From the NCBI GenBank assembly GCA_934725535.1, contig CAKVBV010000024.1, positions 1-33,672 of the forward strand: a DNA stretch of 33,672 bases. Reading direction: 5' to 3'. This DNA is from an uncultured Bacteroidales bacterium. GTDB lineage: Bacteria; Bacteroidota; Bacteroidia; Bacteroidales; Paludibacteraceae. Positions 24,484 to 30,964 of this stretch are shown piece after piece; position 1 is the stretch's first letter, and every line of letters begins with the position of its first letter. Below the pieces are notes generated by a model. It saw only the letters and a program-made list of their open reading frames with translations. It did no database searches and had not been told where the DNA came from. The position numbers were made by a program, and so were the translations under genes.

Positions 24484-25356
24484 CTACTCCCACACAATAA
24501 ACGATATATTCTTGTATATCTTCGGCTCCCACGTCCCCGACGGCACGCCCGCACCGTCAAGGTCGATGTACCAGCCTATCGCGCTGCTGCCTATCAGGTA
24601 TATTGCATTCGTCACGCCTATATCCACCAACGCCTGCGCAAAATCGTGAAGCGACTCTGCCGTCCCCGTCTCTGCCACTACCACGCGCCCCTCCAACTCG
24701 CACAACGCACGGCGGACAGCCTTGGCTTTCAACTCATTCTCCATCAGCACCCCGTTATCCACCAGCGGATACTGCCGGAAGAAATCCCCTCCTCGCTCCG
24801 TAGCCTCCTCAAACAGCGGCGAGTTGTCTGCCACGCCCACAGTAACTTCCCCGTCAATGATAGCACAATATCCTCGCTTGCTCAGACCCCAACTCAACGG
24901 CTTGCCGTGCAACACAAACGCACCCACTATCTTCTTGTTGTCTGCCCGAATATCAGCGGCTTGCCACATCAGCACAATGCCCGACGTATCGTGCAGACAC
25001 TCATACCCCACCTCCAGATGCGGGGTGGCATTCATCGGACGCATCAGCCGCAGCGGTATATCGTTTACCACCGTGTCAAATAGCAGCGTCCCCCGCCTTG
25101 TAATGGTGTCGCCGGAGGCTATCCAACCGCGCAACGGGTGTGTCTGAACAGGCTGCACAGGCTCTTCAAACACGCCCTCCGCCGGCTCCTCTGACCGCTG
25201 ACAATGCACCACTATCAGAGCAACCACAGCCGCTGCCACCAGCACACCCACGACCACGAGCCAGCGCAACCGCGCTGGGTGGTGCGGCTTGCCCGGGGCA
25301 TTGCCCTGCGGCTTGTCGCCTATCACACGTATCTCCGTATCTTTGATTTCTTTCAT
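24484..25356 (-). CDS. Membrane-anchored phosphodiester-glycosidase-like protein
   Basis: The 290 residues have a cytoplasmic basic stretch, one membrane helix (about 31-51), an E/P-rich linker and an extracytoplasmic domain. The domain resembles the phosphodiester glycosidase family (NAGPA, DUF2233): GKPLSWGLSKRGYCAIIDGEVTVGV, FFRQYPLVDNGVL, VVVAETGTAESLHDFAQALVDIGVTNAIYLIGSSAIGWYIDLDGAG, where family members have a similar LVVVDG...LA.L.DLG...A.NLDGG pattern. Such enzymes remove GlcNAc from phosphodiesters; in bacteria they sit in cell-wall or exopolysaccharide systems. The canonical NLDGG is altered to YLIGS, so activity is uncertain. The ATG overlaps the stop of the LytTR gene by 4 bases (ATGA), showing translational coupling. 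Confidence 0.6.
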   Translation of the reverse strand: MKEIKDTEIRVIGDKPQGNAPGKPHHPARLRWLVVVGVLVAAAVVALIVVHCQRSEEPAEGVFEEPVQPVQTHPLRGWIASGDTITRRGTLLFDTVVNDIPLRLMRPMNATPHLEVGYECLHDTSGIVLMWQAADIRADNKKIVGAFVLHGKPLSWGLSKRGYCAIIDGEVTVGVADNSPLFEEATERGGDFFRQYPLVDNGVLMENELKAKAVRRALCELEGRVVVAETGTAESLHDFAQALVDIGVTNAIYLIGSSAIGWYIDLDGAGVPSGTWEPKIYKNISFIVWE

Positions 25357-25721
25357 TGCAATTCTCCTTTCTCAATCAGTTCCTTCAAGGCCTTGAGTGC
25401 CTCCTTGCTCGCGGTCAGCGAATGGCGGTTTTGCAGTGCGTCCACCAGCACCAACTGTTGCTTCGGAATGTTGATATAATGCACAGAATTTATATTGATA
25501 ATCAAACTCTTACCTATCCGCACAAACGTCCTCCCCAACTCTGGCAACTGGTCGGCTATCATGCGTTCCAACTGCCCCAACTGCGTAGTTACCACCCGCA
25601 ACTCGTTACCCGTCTGCACAATCGTCGAGTAGTTCCCGTCCGATGTGATACACACCACGTGCCTCGCCGCGATGCGCACGAGGTCAGTGTTCGACGATAT
25701 CACCAAATAGGAACTGTTCAT
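25353..25721 (-). CDS. Stand-alone LytTR DNA-binding protein
   Basis: The 122 residues are almost only a LytTR domain: NTDLVRIAARHVVCITSDGNYSTIV, LGQLERMI, FVRIGKSLIININSVHYINI, and the C-terminal LVLVDALQNRHSLTASKEALKALKE. There is no receiver domain in front, so it is not a classic response regulator; such short LytTR proteins may bind DNA constitutively or sense through membrane partners. I chose ATG at 25721 (MNSSYLVISSN). A longer frame from 25811 would translate the hairpin repeat and the promoter. The -7 box lies only 8 bases upstream, so the message is probably leaderless. It is coupled by ATGA to the phosphodiester-glycosidase-like gene, which may be its target or sensor partner (inference). 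Confidence 0.82.
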   Translation of the reverse strand: MNSSYLVISSNTDLVRIAARHVVCITSDGNYSTIVQTGNELRVVTTQLGQLERMIADQLPELGRTFVRIGKSLIININSVHYINIPKQQLVLVDALQNRHSLTASKEALKALKELIEKGELQ

Positions 25722-25729
25722 ACCGACCG

Positions 25730-25737
25730 CAAAGGTA
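25730..25737 (-). promoter_or_regulatory. -7 box of the LytTR-glycosidase operon
   Basis: TACCTTTG on the minus strand, 8 bases before the ATG; GTTG lies 21 bases further upstream as a weak -33 box. Hairpin repeat copy 5 begins about 33 bases upstream. Confidence 0.5.
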
Positions 25738-25770
25738 CACTTTTTCCCCCACATAGGCAACACCATGGGG

Positions 25771-25791
25771 GACGACGCGGCTCGCGTCGTC
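25771..25791 (+). repeat. 21-bp hairpin repeat, copy 5
   Basis: Perfect arms GACGACGCG and CGCGTCGTC with loop GCT, preceded by CCATGGGG. It sits directly upstream of the LytTR promoter region. Confidence 0.85.
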
Positions 25792-25894
25792 AAAATAGTC
25801 GTTACATACATTCTACCATAGAAAGTTCCTTACAAATTCTCAACAAATCCGCATCGAATGAATCTCGAGTCAAGTGTATGATATTACTATGGTA

Positions 25895-25949
25895 TTAGTA
25901 TGTGATTAGTATGTGATTAGTATGTGATTAGTATGTGATTAGTATGTGA
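25895..25949 (+). repeat. Tandem repeat, 11-bp period (TTAGTATGTGA), five units
   Basis: Five identical units of TTAGTATGTGA in exact register, followed by TTAAGCCGAC. Same unit as at 22598-22641 and 33533-33576. Confidence 0.9.
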
Positions 25950-25997
25950 TTAAGCCGACAATATCGATAGGATAGGCTGTCATTGCCCTTTTTCTCC

Positions 25998-26029
25998 TTT
26001 GCAAACGTCGTAGAAAATCACTAATTTTG
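25998..26029 (+). promoter_or_regulatory. Promoter of sufT-lpxH-mazG
   Basis: TTTG at 25998-26001, a 20-base spacer and TAATTTTG at 26022-26029. Transcription would start near 26036. Confidence 0.75.
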
Positions 26030-26113
26030 CAGGTTCAACGAGTGCACTTTGTCGTCCCGCTGAGGTCTCCTCCGCGCCCCGACAAGCCCGCTCGCGCAAA
26101 CGAACAAACCGAT

Positions 26114-26428
26114 ATGAACGAATTTTTAGAGACAGAAGAGCAGGTACTCAAGATGCTGAAAACGGTCTTTGACCCCGAGATACCTGTTAATATATACGAC
26201 CTCGGACTCATCTATCGCATTGACCTGCCGGGCGATGGCGTCTGCAATATCGACATGACGCTCACGGCTCCCGGTTGCCCTGCCGCAGACTTCTTGGTGG
26301 AGGACATCAAGCAGAAGGTCGGCTCTGTGGACGGCATCAAGACGGTCAACGTGAACATCGTCTTCGAACCCGAGTGGAACAAGGACATGATGTCCGAAGA
26401 AGCCAAACTCGAACTCGGCTTTATGTAA
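26114..26428 (+). CDS. MIP18/DUF59-family Fe-S assembly factor (SufT-like)
   Basis: A small protein that helps mature Fe-S proteins. The 104 residues contain DPEIPVNIYDLGLIY, the hallmark of the family, the conserved Cys55 in LTAPGCPAADFL, and VNIVFEPEWNKDMMSEEAKLELG at the end. I chose ATG at 26114; the longer frame back to 26027 uses a TTG inside the -7 box and would add residues with no homology. The leader is then about 78 bases. It is the first gene in the direction of lpxH and mazG. No suf or isc genes lie nearby. The symbol sufT is used in the text only for this family-level assignment. Confidence 0.88.
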   Translation: MNEFLETEEQVLKMLKTVFDPEIPVNIYDLGLIYRIDLPGDGVCNIDMTLTAPGCPAADFLVEDIKQKVGSVDGIKTVNVNIVFEPEWNKDMMSEEAKLELGFM

Positions 26429-26452
26429 CGCATAACAGCCTGACAAACAATG

Positions 26453-26484
26453 TTTTTAATGGGCTTTTAATGGGCTTTAATGGA
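26453..26484 (+). repeat. Tandem repeat, 11-bp period (CTTTTAATGGG type)
   Basis: Units TTTTTAATGGG, CTTTTAATGGG and CTTTAATGGA follow the sufT-like gene. A further repeat (TTAATGGCTAATT then AATTATATGT, 26510-26542) is shared with 12046-12080. Confidence 0.6.
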
Positions 26485-26549
26485 GTCCAAAAGAACCCAG
26501 ATTTGGAAATTAATGGCTAATTCGTGGTAATTATATGTTCCTATTATAA

Positions 26550-26580
26550 ATCATACATCGTAAATTCGTAAATCGTAAAT
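26550..26580 (+). repeat. TCGTAAAT repeat just before lpxH
   Basis: Near-repeats CATACATCGTAAAT, TCGTAAA and TCGTAAAT, like those at 753-800 before rpmI. The block ends 4 bases before the GTG start of lpxH. Confidence 0.55.
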
Positions 26581-26583
26581 AAC

Positions 26584-27378
26584 GTGGTTTACTTCTTGTC
26601 TGACGCCCATCTCGGTTCCCTTGCCGTATCGAACCCCGACGAACACCAAGCCCGCTTGGTGGCATTGCTGCGCACCATGGCTAAGGATGCCACGAGCATC
26701 TACTTGTTGGGCGACATGTTCGACTTCTGGTACGAGTACTTCTGGCGCGACCCGGGCAAAGAGGCATACCGTCCTTTCCTTACCACTCTCAAAAGCCTGA
26801 CAGACAGCGGCATAGAGGTACACTATTTCATTGGCAACCACGACATCTGGACTTTCGGGTGGCTTGCCCGCGAGACGGGTGTCCTTATCCACCGCACGCC
26901 CCTCACCACCACTATCCATGGGCGTACTCTCTACCTCGCACATGGTGACGGCATCATACCCTCCGGCTACCTGCAGACGCTCCCCGCGCCTGTCCGCAAG
27001 AAGGTACGCAACTTCATACGCCTGCGCGCATTCTTCCATCACCCTGTCCCGCAGACGCTCTTCCGCCTCATACCCCCCGCCCTCGGCAACCGCTTCGGCT
27101 ACGAATGGGCACGACGCAGCCGTATGAAAGAACTGGCGCACCCTTGCCCCTACAAAGGCGAGAACGCCGAGGAGTTGGTCCTCTTCGCCAAGGAGCAGGA
27201 GCAACTCCGCAACCACCACGATTATTATATCTTCGGACATCGGCATATCGAACTCGACCTCATGATAGCACGCAACTCCCGCGTCATCATTCTCGGCGAC
27301 TGCTGGCAGCAGTGGACCTATGCCCTGATGGACAAACAAGGAAATATCACATTATGCACACACGAGCAGAACAATTAG
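26584..27378 (+). CDS. lpxH: UDP-2,3-diacylglucosamine diphosphatase
   Basis: Splits UDP-2,3-diacylglucosamine to lipid X in lipid A synthesis, on the cytoplasmic face of the inner membrane. The 264 residues have the calcineurin-like metal sites: SDAHLG (Asp7, His9), GDMFDFW (Asp44), GNHD (84-87), AHGDG and FGHRHIEL. It starts with GTG at 26584; only a few codons separate this from an in-frame stop, and GTG gives the conserved VYFLSDAHLG N terminus. No Shine-Dalgarno precedes it; instead a TCGTAAAT repeat does. Its end overlaps the mazG start by 25 bases. LpxG or LpxI would be alternatives, but the DAHLG/GDMFDFW pattern is that of LpxH. Confidence 0.9.
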   Translation: MVYFLSDAHLGSLAVSNPDEHQARLVALLRTMAKDATSIYLLGDMFDFWYEYFWRDPGKEAYRPFLTTLKSLTDSGIEVHYFIGNHDIWTFGWLARETGVLIHRTPLTTTIHGRTLYLAHGDGIIPSGYLQTLPAPVRKKVRNFIRLRAFFHHPVPQTLFRLIPPALGNRFGYEWARRSRMKELAHPCPYKGENAEELVLFAKEQEQLRNHHDYYIFGHRHIELDLMIARNSRVIILGDCWQQWTYALMDKQGNITLCTHEQNN

Positions 27379-28139
27379 CAGCCTTTGACCGGCTCCTTAC
27401 CGTCATGGACGAACTCCGCGAGAAATGCCCATGGGACCGCAAACAGACCTTCGAGAGTCTGCGGCAGAACACCATCGAAGAAGCCAACGAACTCGCCACC
27501 GCCATCATGCGGCACGACATGAACGAGATTAGCAAGGAACTCGGCGACGTGCTCCTTCACGTCATTTTCTATGCCAAGATAGGCAGCGAAACGGGCGATT
27601 TCGACATAGCCGACGTATGCAACCGGCTGTGCGACAAACTCATTTTCCGCCATCCGCACGTATATGGCGACGAGGCTGCACGCAACGCCGAGGAAGTCAG
27701 CCACCTATGGGAGCAGGTCAAACTGCGGGAGAAAGGCGGCAACAAGACCGTCCTCAGCGGTATCCCAGACAGCCTTCCCGCACTCGTCAAGGCATACCGC
27801 ATACAGGACAAGGTAGCCAATGTCGGCTTTGATTGGGAGAAGCGCGAAGACGTCTGGGCGAAGGTCAAGGAAGAACTCGCCGAGTTCGAGGCGGAAGTAG
27901 CCAATATGGATGCCGAGAAAGCCACGGAAGAGTTTGGAGATGTGCTGTTTGCGCTTGTGAATGCCGCACGTCTCTACAAGATTCGCCCCGACAATGCCTT
28001 GGAGAAGACCAACCTCAAGTTCATGCATCGTTTCAACTACATCGAGCAGCAAGCCAAGGCGCAGAACCGCCGCCTCGAGGACATGTCTCTCGATGAGATG
28101 GAATCCCTCTGGCAACAAGCCAAGCAGTACGAACAATAA
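27354..28139 (+). CDS. mazG: Nucleoside triphosphate pyrophosphohydrolase MazG
   Basis: Hydrolyses NTPs and dNTPs to monophosphates and pyrophosphate, cleaning abnormal nucleotides. The 261 residues contain two MazG domains: the first with CPWDRKQTFESLRQNTIEEANEL and KELGDVLLH (Glu42, Glu43, Glu62, Asp65), the second with KEELAEFEAEV and EEFGDVLFALVNAARLYKI. I chose ATG at 27354, which gives the usual N terminus and overlaps lpxH by 25 bases; a longer frame from 27105 is the shadow of lpxH. The last 170 coding bases recur at 30746-30915 with 4 differences, placing this gene at one edge of an inserted region. Confidence 0.95.
   Translation: MHTRAEQLAAFDRLLTVMDELREKCPWDRKQTFESLRQNTIEEANELATAIMRHDMNEISKELGDVLLHVIFYAKIGSETGDFDIADVCNRLCDKLIFRHPHVYGDEAARNAEEVSHLWEQVKLREKGGNKTVLSGIPDSLPALVKAYRIQDKVANVGFDWEKREDVWAKVKEELAEFEAEVANMDAEKATEEFGDVLFALVNAARLYKIRPDNALEKTNLKFMHRFNYIEQQAKAQNRRLEDMSLDEMESLWQQAKQYEQ
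27954..28123 (+). repeat. Direct repeat, left copy (mazG 3' end)
   Basis: 170 bases that match 30746-30915 at all but 4 positions. Three of the 4 changes are silent. Confidence 0.95.
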
Positions 28140-28533
28140 GCCAAAATTACAATAAGAACAACTTAACAACTACTCCGCCTATGGCATACCGGCATCGTAA
28201 AGGCGATGCAACCGACATATTGAAATAAAGCGTTATAAGCAGCACTTGATGTCTTGAAACCTGAACAATTTTAAGATTATCACTCAAGCCAAAGCCTATA
28301 GACGCTCACGTTAATTACGTGGGCTTTTGGTGCGTAAATTTGAGTGATTAGGTAAGTTCAGGACCGCAAGACATCAAATGAAGCAAACGAAAGTTCACGT
28401 TTTCTTTATGTCCTGACTGATAAATACGTAATACATATAATTTGTGGTATTGTGGGCAGATACCCGAACCATTATCCATTGTGCAAGTGCCCATAGCACA
28501 TCAAAGTTGCGCCCGACACGTATCAGGGAATAA
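28140..28533. other. Gene-free stretch after mazG with a long inverted repeat
   Basis: Contains a small hairpin (GCATCG/CGATGC near 28191-28209) and the 128-base rod-like inverted repeat described separately. No gene or clear promoter is visible. Confidence 0.65.
28248..28375. ncRNA. Rod-like inverted repeat: structured RNA or MITE-like element
   Basis: The two halves pair in order: GATGTCTTG/CAAGACATC (28248-28256 with 28367-28375), CCTGAAC/GTTCAGG (28260-28266 with 28356-28362), ATCACTCAA/TTGAGTGAT (28279-28287 with 28340-28348), CCAAAGCC/GGCTTTTGG (28289-28296 with 28322-28330, one bulge) and CACGT/ACGTG around TAATT (28307-28321). Either strand could be transcribed. A non-autonomous transposable element with long inverted ends, or a structured RNA, would both look like this. 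No reverse transcriptase is near, which argues against a retron. Confidence 0.45.
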
Positions 28534-29325
28534 ATGATGAAGAAAGTTTTAATATCTATTATCGCATTGGTATGCGGATTATCTGCTTTGGGGCAAGATG
28601 TGATTATCACCAAAGACGCCCAACGCATTGAAGGGTTTATCATCAACCTCACCACCACAGAGGTTCAGTACAAAGTAAGTGTAGACAGCCCTGTCAAAGT
28701 ACTGCCTACTGCACAAATCAATACTATCCTGTTCCAAAACGGACAAGTGAAAGTGTACAACGACAACACTCCAAGGCAACCTCAAGTCTCTGCAACTGCC
28801 CCACAAACACCCGTAAAGACAGCAGAGCAACAGCCCGAGGCACAAGCCCCTGCTCAAACAACAATTGCGCCCAATGCTGTCACAACATATAATATCGCCA
28901 ACCCAAGCAATCACCCCACTTATGCTTATGTATCCCGCTCGGGAAATACGTACTATTACGAGGGGCGAAGCATGAACAAAGAGGTGTATTGTAAGTTCTT
29001 GGAAAACAGGTGTTATCCTGCATACCAAAAGGCATATTCAGGTTATCTGACGGCAGTGGTAGGTTGGACATTACTGGGGTGCGGTGCTGCTGTAGATTTG
29101 GTTGGCGCAATCTGTTTTGTGGCAGACGATATGCTTGGCGTAGCACTTTCAAGTTTTGGCAGTTGCTTGGAGATTGCCAGTGTACCGACTTTAATTGTCG
29201 GATACGCAAAGATGCACAAAAGTGTGGATTTATATAACGCACAATGTGGAGCAAAGGCGCAATACCAACCCTATTGGAGTGTACAAACAAGCCAAAACGG
29301 CATAGGCTTGGCTCTGAACTTCTAA
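28534..29325 (+). CDS. Secreted or membrane protein of unknown function (Bacteroidota family)
   Basis: The 263 residues have a signal peptide (MMKKVLISIIALVCGLSALGQ), an N-terminal small beta module (DVIITKDAQRIEGFIINLTTTEVQYKV) that recurs in many Bacteroidota exported proteins, a P/Q/A/T-rich linker (about 80-115), and two hydrophobic segments near the C terminus (about 170-195 and 200-230). A cysteine pair (CKFLENRCYPAY) lies between. Its function is unknown. Base use is AT-richer than in the chromosomal genes, as for the next gene. It lies inside the segment flanked by the two mazG 3' ends and 27 bases before the PKD lipoprotein gene. Confidence 0.7.
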   Translation: MMKKVLISIIALVCGLSALGQDVIITKDAQRIEGFIINLTTTEVQYKVSVDSPVKVLPTAQINTILFQNGQVKVYNDNTPRQPQVSATAPQTPVKTAEQQPEAQAPAQTTIAPNAVTTYNIANPSNHPTYAYVSRSGNTYYYEGRSMNKEVYCKFLENRCYPAYQKAYSGYLTAVVGWTLLGCGAAVDLVGAICFVADDMLGVALSSFGSCLEIASVPTLIVGYAKMHKSVDLYNAQCGAKAQYQPYWSVQTSQNGIGLALNF

Positions 29326-29352
29326 AATTCTATAAGTATAAAATAAAAAGAT

Positions 29353-30261
29353 ATGAACAAGAAAATCTTACTCATAGCATCATTAGTTGCCTTAGTTGCA
29401 GGATGTAACACAGAAGGACCGGAAATACAACCTGTTGCAGAACAGCCTGTCGCAAAGTTCACGTACTCCGTTAACGAAAAGAGAGTTACATTTATCAACC
29501 AATCTTCTCGTGCAAAAGATTTTTATTGGGACTTTGGTAACGGACAAACATCTACACAAGAAGCCCCTGCTGTTACTTATTCTAAAGCAGGGACATATTC
29601 GGTTAGTTTGACAGCAAAGAATGGCACTAAATCAGATACATATAGCCAAAGTGTGACCGTATCTGAGAAACAACCAACAGCAAGTTTTAAGTACAAAACC
29701 GCACACCCTCTCAAAGTCGTGTTAACGAACAACTCCACTAATGCGACTTCTTACCAATGGAATTTTGGAGATGGCACTACTTCGACAGAAAAGAGTCCAA
29801 CTCATAGATATAATAGCAAAGGTGTGTACAAAATAACATTGACAGCAAAGAACGGTTCAAAAAATCACTCCTATAGTACAAGTGTTACAATTGAAGAACC
29901 TACCAGATGCTACTTAAAAGGATATGTAATTTCAAAAGTGCCCAAACAAAACGAATACTATCAAATTCGTTTTACGGACCAATATACATTTTATGCAGAT
30001 AATTTTGGCACCACCTCTTGGACATTATTGTCTAATGCAAACTTACCTAAAACATTTACGTTTAGTTCTCCCACGCAGATAACTGGTTTCTCTAAGTATT
30101 GGTGTACGTTATGGCAGAGCAGTAAAAGCAATGGTAACAATGCAACAAACGCATTCAGGTGCGATGTGACTAAAGAGCAATTATTCTCCAAGTTCCCAGA
30201 AACGCTCACAAACAACAACCAAACGAAAGCCATCATAGAAATGCATTTCATTTGGAAATAA
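29353..30261 (+). CDS. Lipoprotein with two PKD domains
   Basis: The 302 residues begin with a lipoprotein signal (MNKKILLIASLVALVAGC, Cys18). Two PKD domains follow (about 36-101 and 108-175), each with the signature FYWDFGNGQTS or YQWNFGDGTTS and a closing KAGTYSVSLTAKNG or SKGVYKITLTAKNG. The C-terminal 120 residues (CYLKGYVISKVPKQNEYYQIRFTDQY...) form an unassigned domain with cysteines. PKD modules space or bind partners on the cell surface, often in polysaccharide- or adhesion-related proteins. The gene is strongly AT-rich and ends before a terminator, so it is likely acquired. It forms a pair with the 28534 gene. Confidence 0.82.
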   Translation: MNKKILLIASLVALVAGCNTEGPEIQPVAEQPVAKFTYSVNEKRVTFINQSSRAKDFYWDFGNGQTSTQEAPAVTYSKAGTYSVSLTAKNGTKSDTYSQSVTVSEKQPTASFKYKTAHPLKVVLTNNSTNATSYQWNFGDGTTSTEKSPTHRYNSKGVYKITLTAKNGSKNHSYSTSVTIEEPTRCYLKGYVISKVPKQNEYYQIRFTDQYTFYADNFGTTSWTLLSNANLPKTFTFSSPTQITGFSKYWCTLWQSSKSNGNNATNAFRCDVTKEQLFSKFPETLTNNNQTKAIIEMHFIWK

Positions 30262-30293
30262 GTTTTACTCGAAGCATTTATACAAGCAAACAA

Positions 30294-30327
30294 AGAGACT
30301 GCCTAACAAGTTTGGGCGGTCTCTTTC
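30294..30327 (+). terminator. Terminator of the PKD lipoprotein unit
   Basis: Arms AGAGACTGCC and GGCGGTCTCT (10 bp, one G-T pair) followed by TTCG. The T run is short. Same family as the other terminators. Confidence 0.7.
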
Positions 30328-30456
30328 GATTCGATATAATTTTGGGGATATATAATTTGTGGATTCGTGTTTATTATCTGTTGTGGTTACCATGTTGTTA
30401 TCTGTTGTTTAATAGTTGTGGTCATCTGTTTACCGATAAAGTCTCCTTCTGTCGTT

Positions 30457-30499
30457 ATATCGAACTCACGTGTAGTTAACGTCAGTTCGATATAAGTGA
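30457..30499. repeat. 12-bp inverted repeat TTATATCGAACT
   Basis: TTATATCGAACT and AGTTCGATATAA are perfectly complementary around 19-20 bases. The left arm with its flank (CGTTATATCGAACTC then ACGTGTAGTTA) recurs as a direct copy at 30686-30711, next to the mazG remnant. Confidence 0.75.
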
Positions 30500-30734
30500 G
30501 ACGATGGACTTTCATGGCTAATAGGTGATAATACGGCGTAGCCGTCCGTTCAAAAAAGCCCCAATAATGTCTGTTAGTCTCTGTTTTGAATAAATGGGGA
30601 CCATATTTGTCGTAAGCGCGGCATATGTTGGTGCCGCAAGATACTGTTTTGTTTGGTTTTGCAGGTTTTGTTCTATCTGTTTTCGTTATATCGAACTCAC
30701 GTGTAGTTAGTGGTGAAAGGCATAAAGCATACGG

Positions 30735-30937
30735 CGCTGTTCGCCCTTGTGAATGCCGCACGTCTCTACAAGATTCGCCCCGACAATGCCTTGGAGAAGA
30801 CCAACCTCAAGTTCATGCACCGTTTCAACTACATCGAGCAGCAAGCCAAGGCGCAGAACCGTCGCCTCGAAGACATGACTCTCGATGAGATGGAATCCCT
30901 CTGGCAACAAGCCAAAGCCTTCGACAACGAACACTAA
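30735..30937 (+). pseudogene. 3' remnant of mazG
   Basis: Encodes only the last 67 or so residues of MazG (LFALVNAARLYKIRPDNALEKT... through LEDMTLDEMESLWQQAKAFDNEH). Over 30746-30915 it differs from the intact gene at 4 of 170 positions, three silent, and its last codons (AFDNEH) differ from the intact copy (QYEQ). The frame is open and no stop has accumulated. There is no start codon that would give a working protein. It marks the right edge of the segment that begins after the intact mazG. Confidence 0.85.
30746..30915 (+). repeat. Direct repeat, right copy (mazG 3' end)
   Basis: Matches 27954-28123 at 166 of 170 positions. Confidence 0.95.
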
Positions 30938-30964
30938 CCATCATTAATTATTAACTATTAACTA

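Larger units (their letters stand above)
25722..26113. other. Gene-free stretch between divergent LytTR and sufT genes
   Basis: Holds the LytTR -7 box, hairpin repeat copy 5, an 11-bp tandem array (25895-25949), and the sufT promoter with its 78-base leader. No coding frame is convincing. Confidence 0.75.
30262..30735. other. Gene-free stretch at the right edge of the island, repeat-rich
   Basis: Contains the terminator, the module at 30401-30446 (like 11885-11930), a 12-bp inverted repeat (30457-30499), the module at 30506-30552 (like 11801-11846) and two 26-bp copies of a motif beginning CGTTATATCGAACTC (30454-30479 and 30686-30711). No gene is visible. Confidence 0.7.

Noticed and set aside
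23266..25356. A single five-gene cell-wall operon from LytTR to mtgA
   Set aside because: A 15-bp hairpin after the glycosidase gene and a separate -7 box before the WG-like gene indicate two transcription units.
25895..25949. CRISPR array
   Set aside because: The units are 11 bp and contiguous, without spacers, and no cas genes are present.
28248..28375. Retron RNA
   Set aside because: The shape is similar to a long folded RNA but no reverse transcriptase or effector gene lies nearby.
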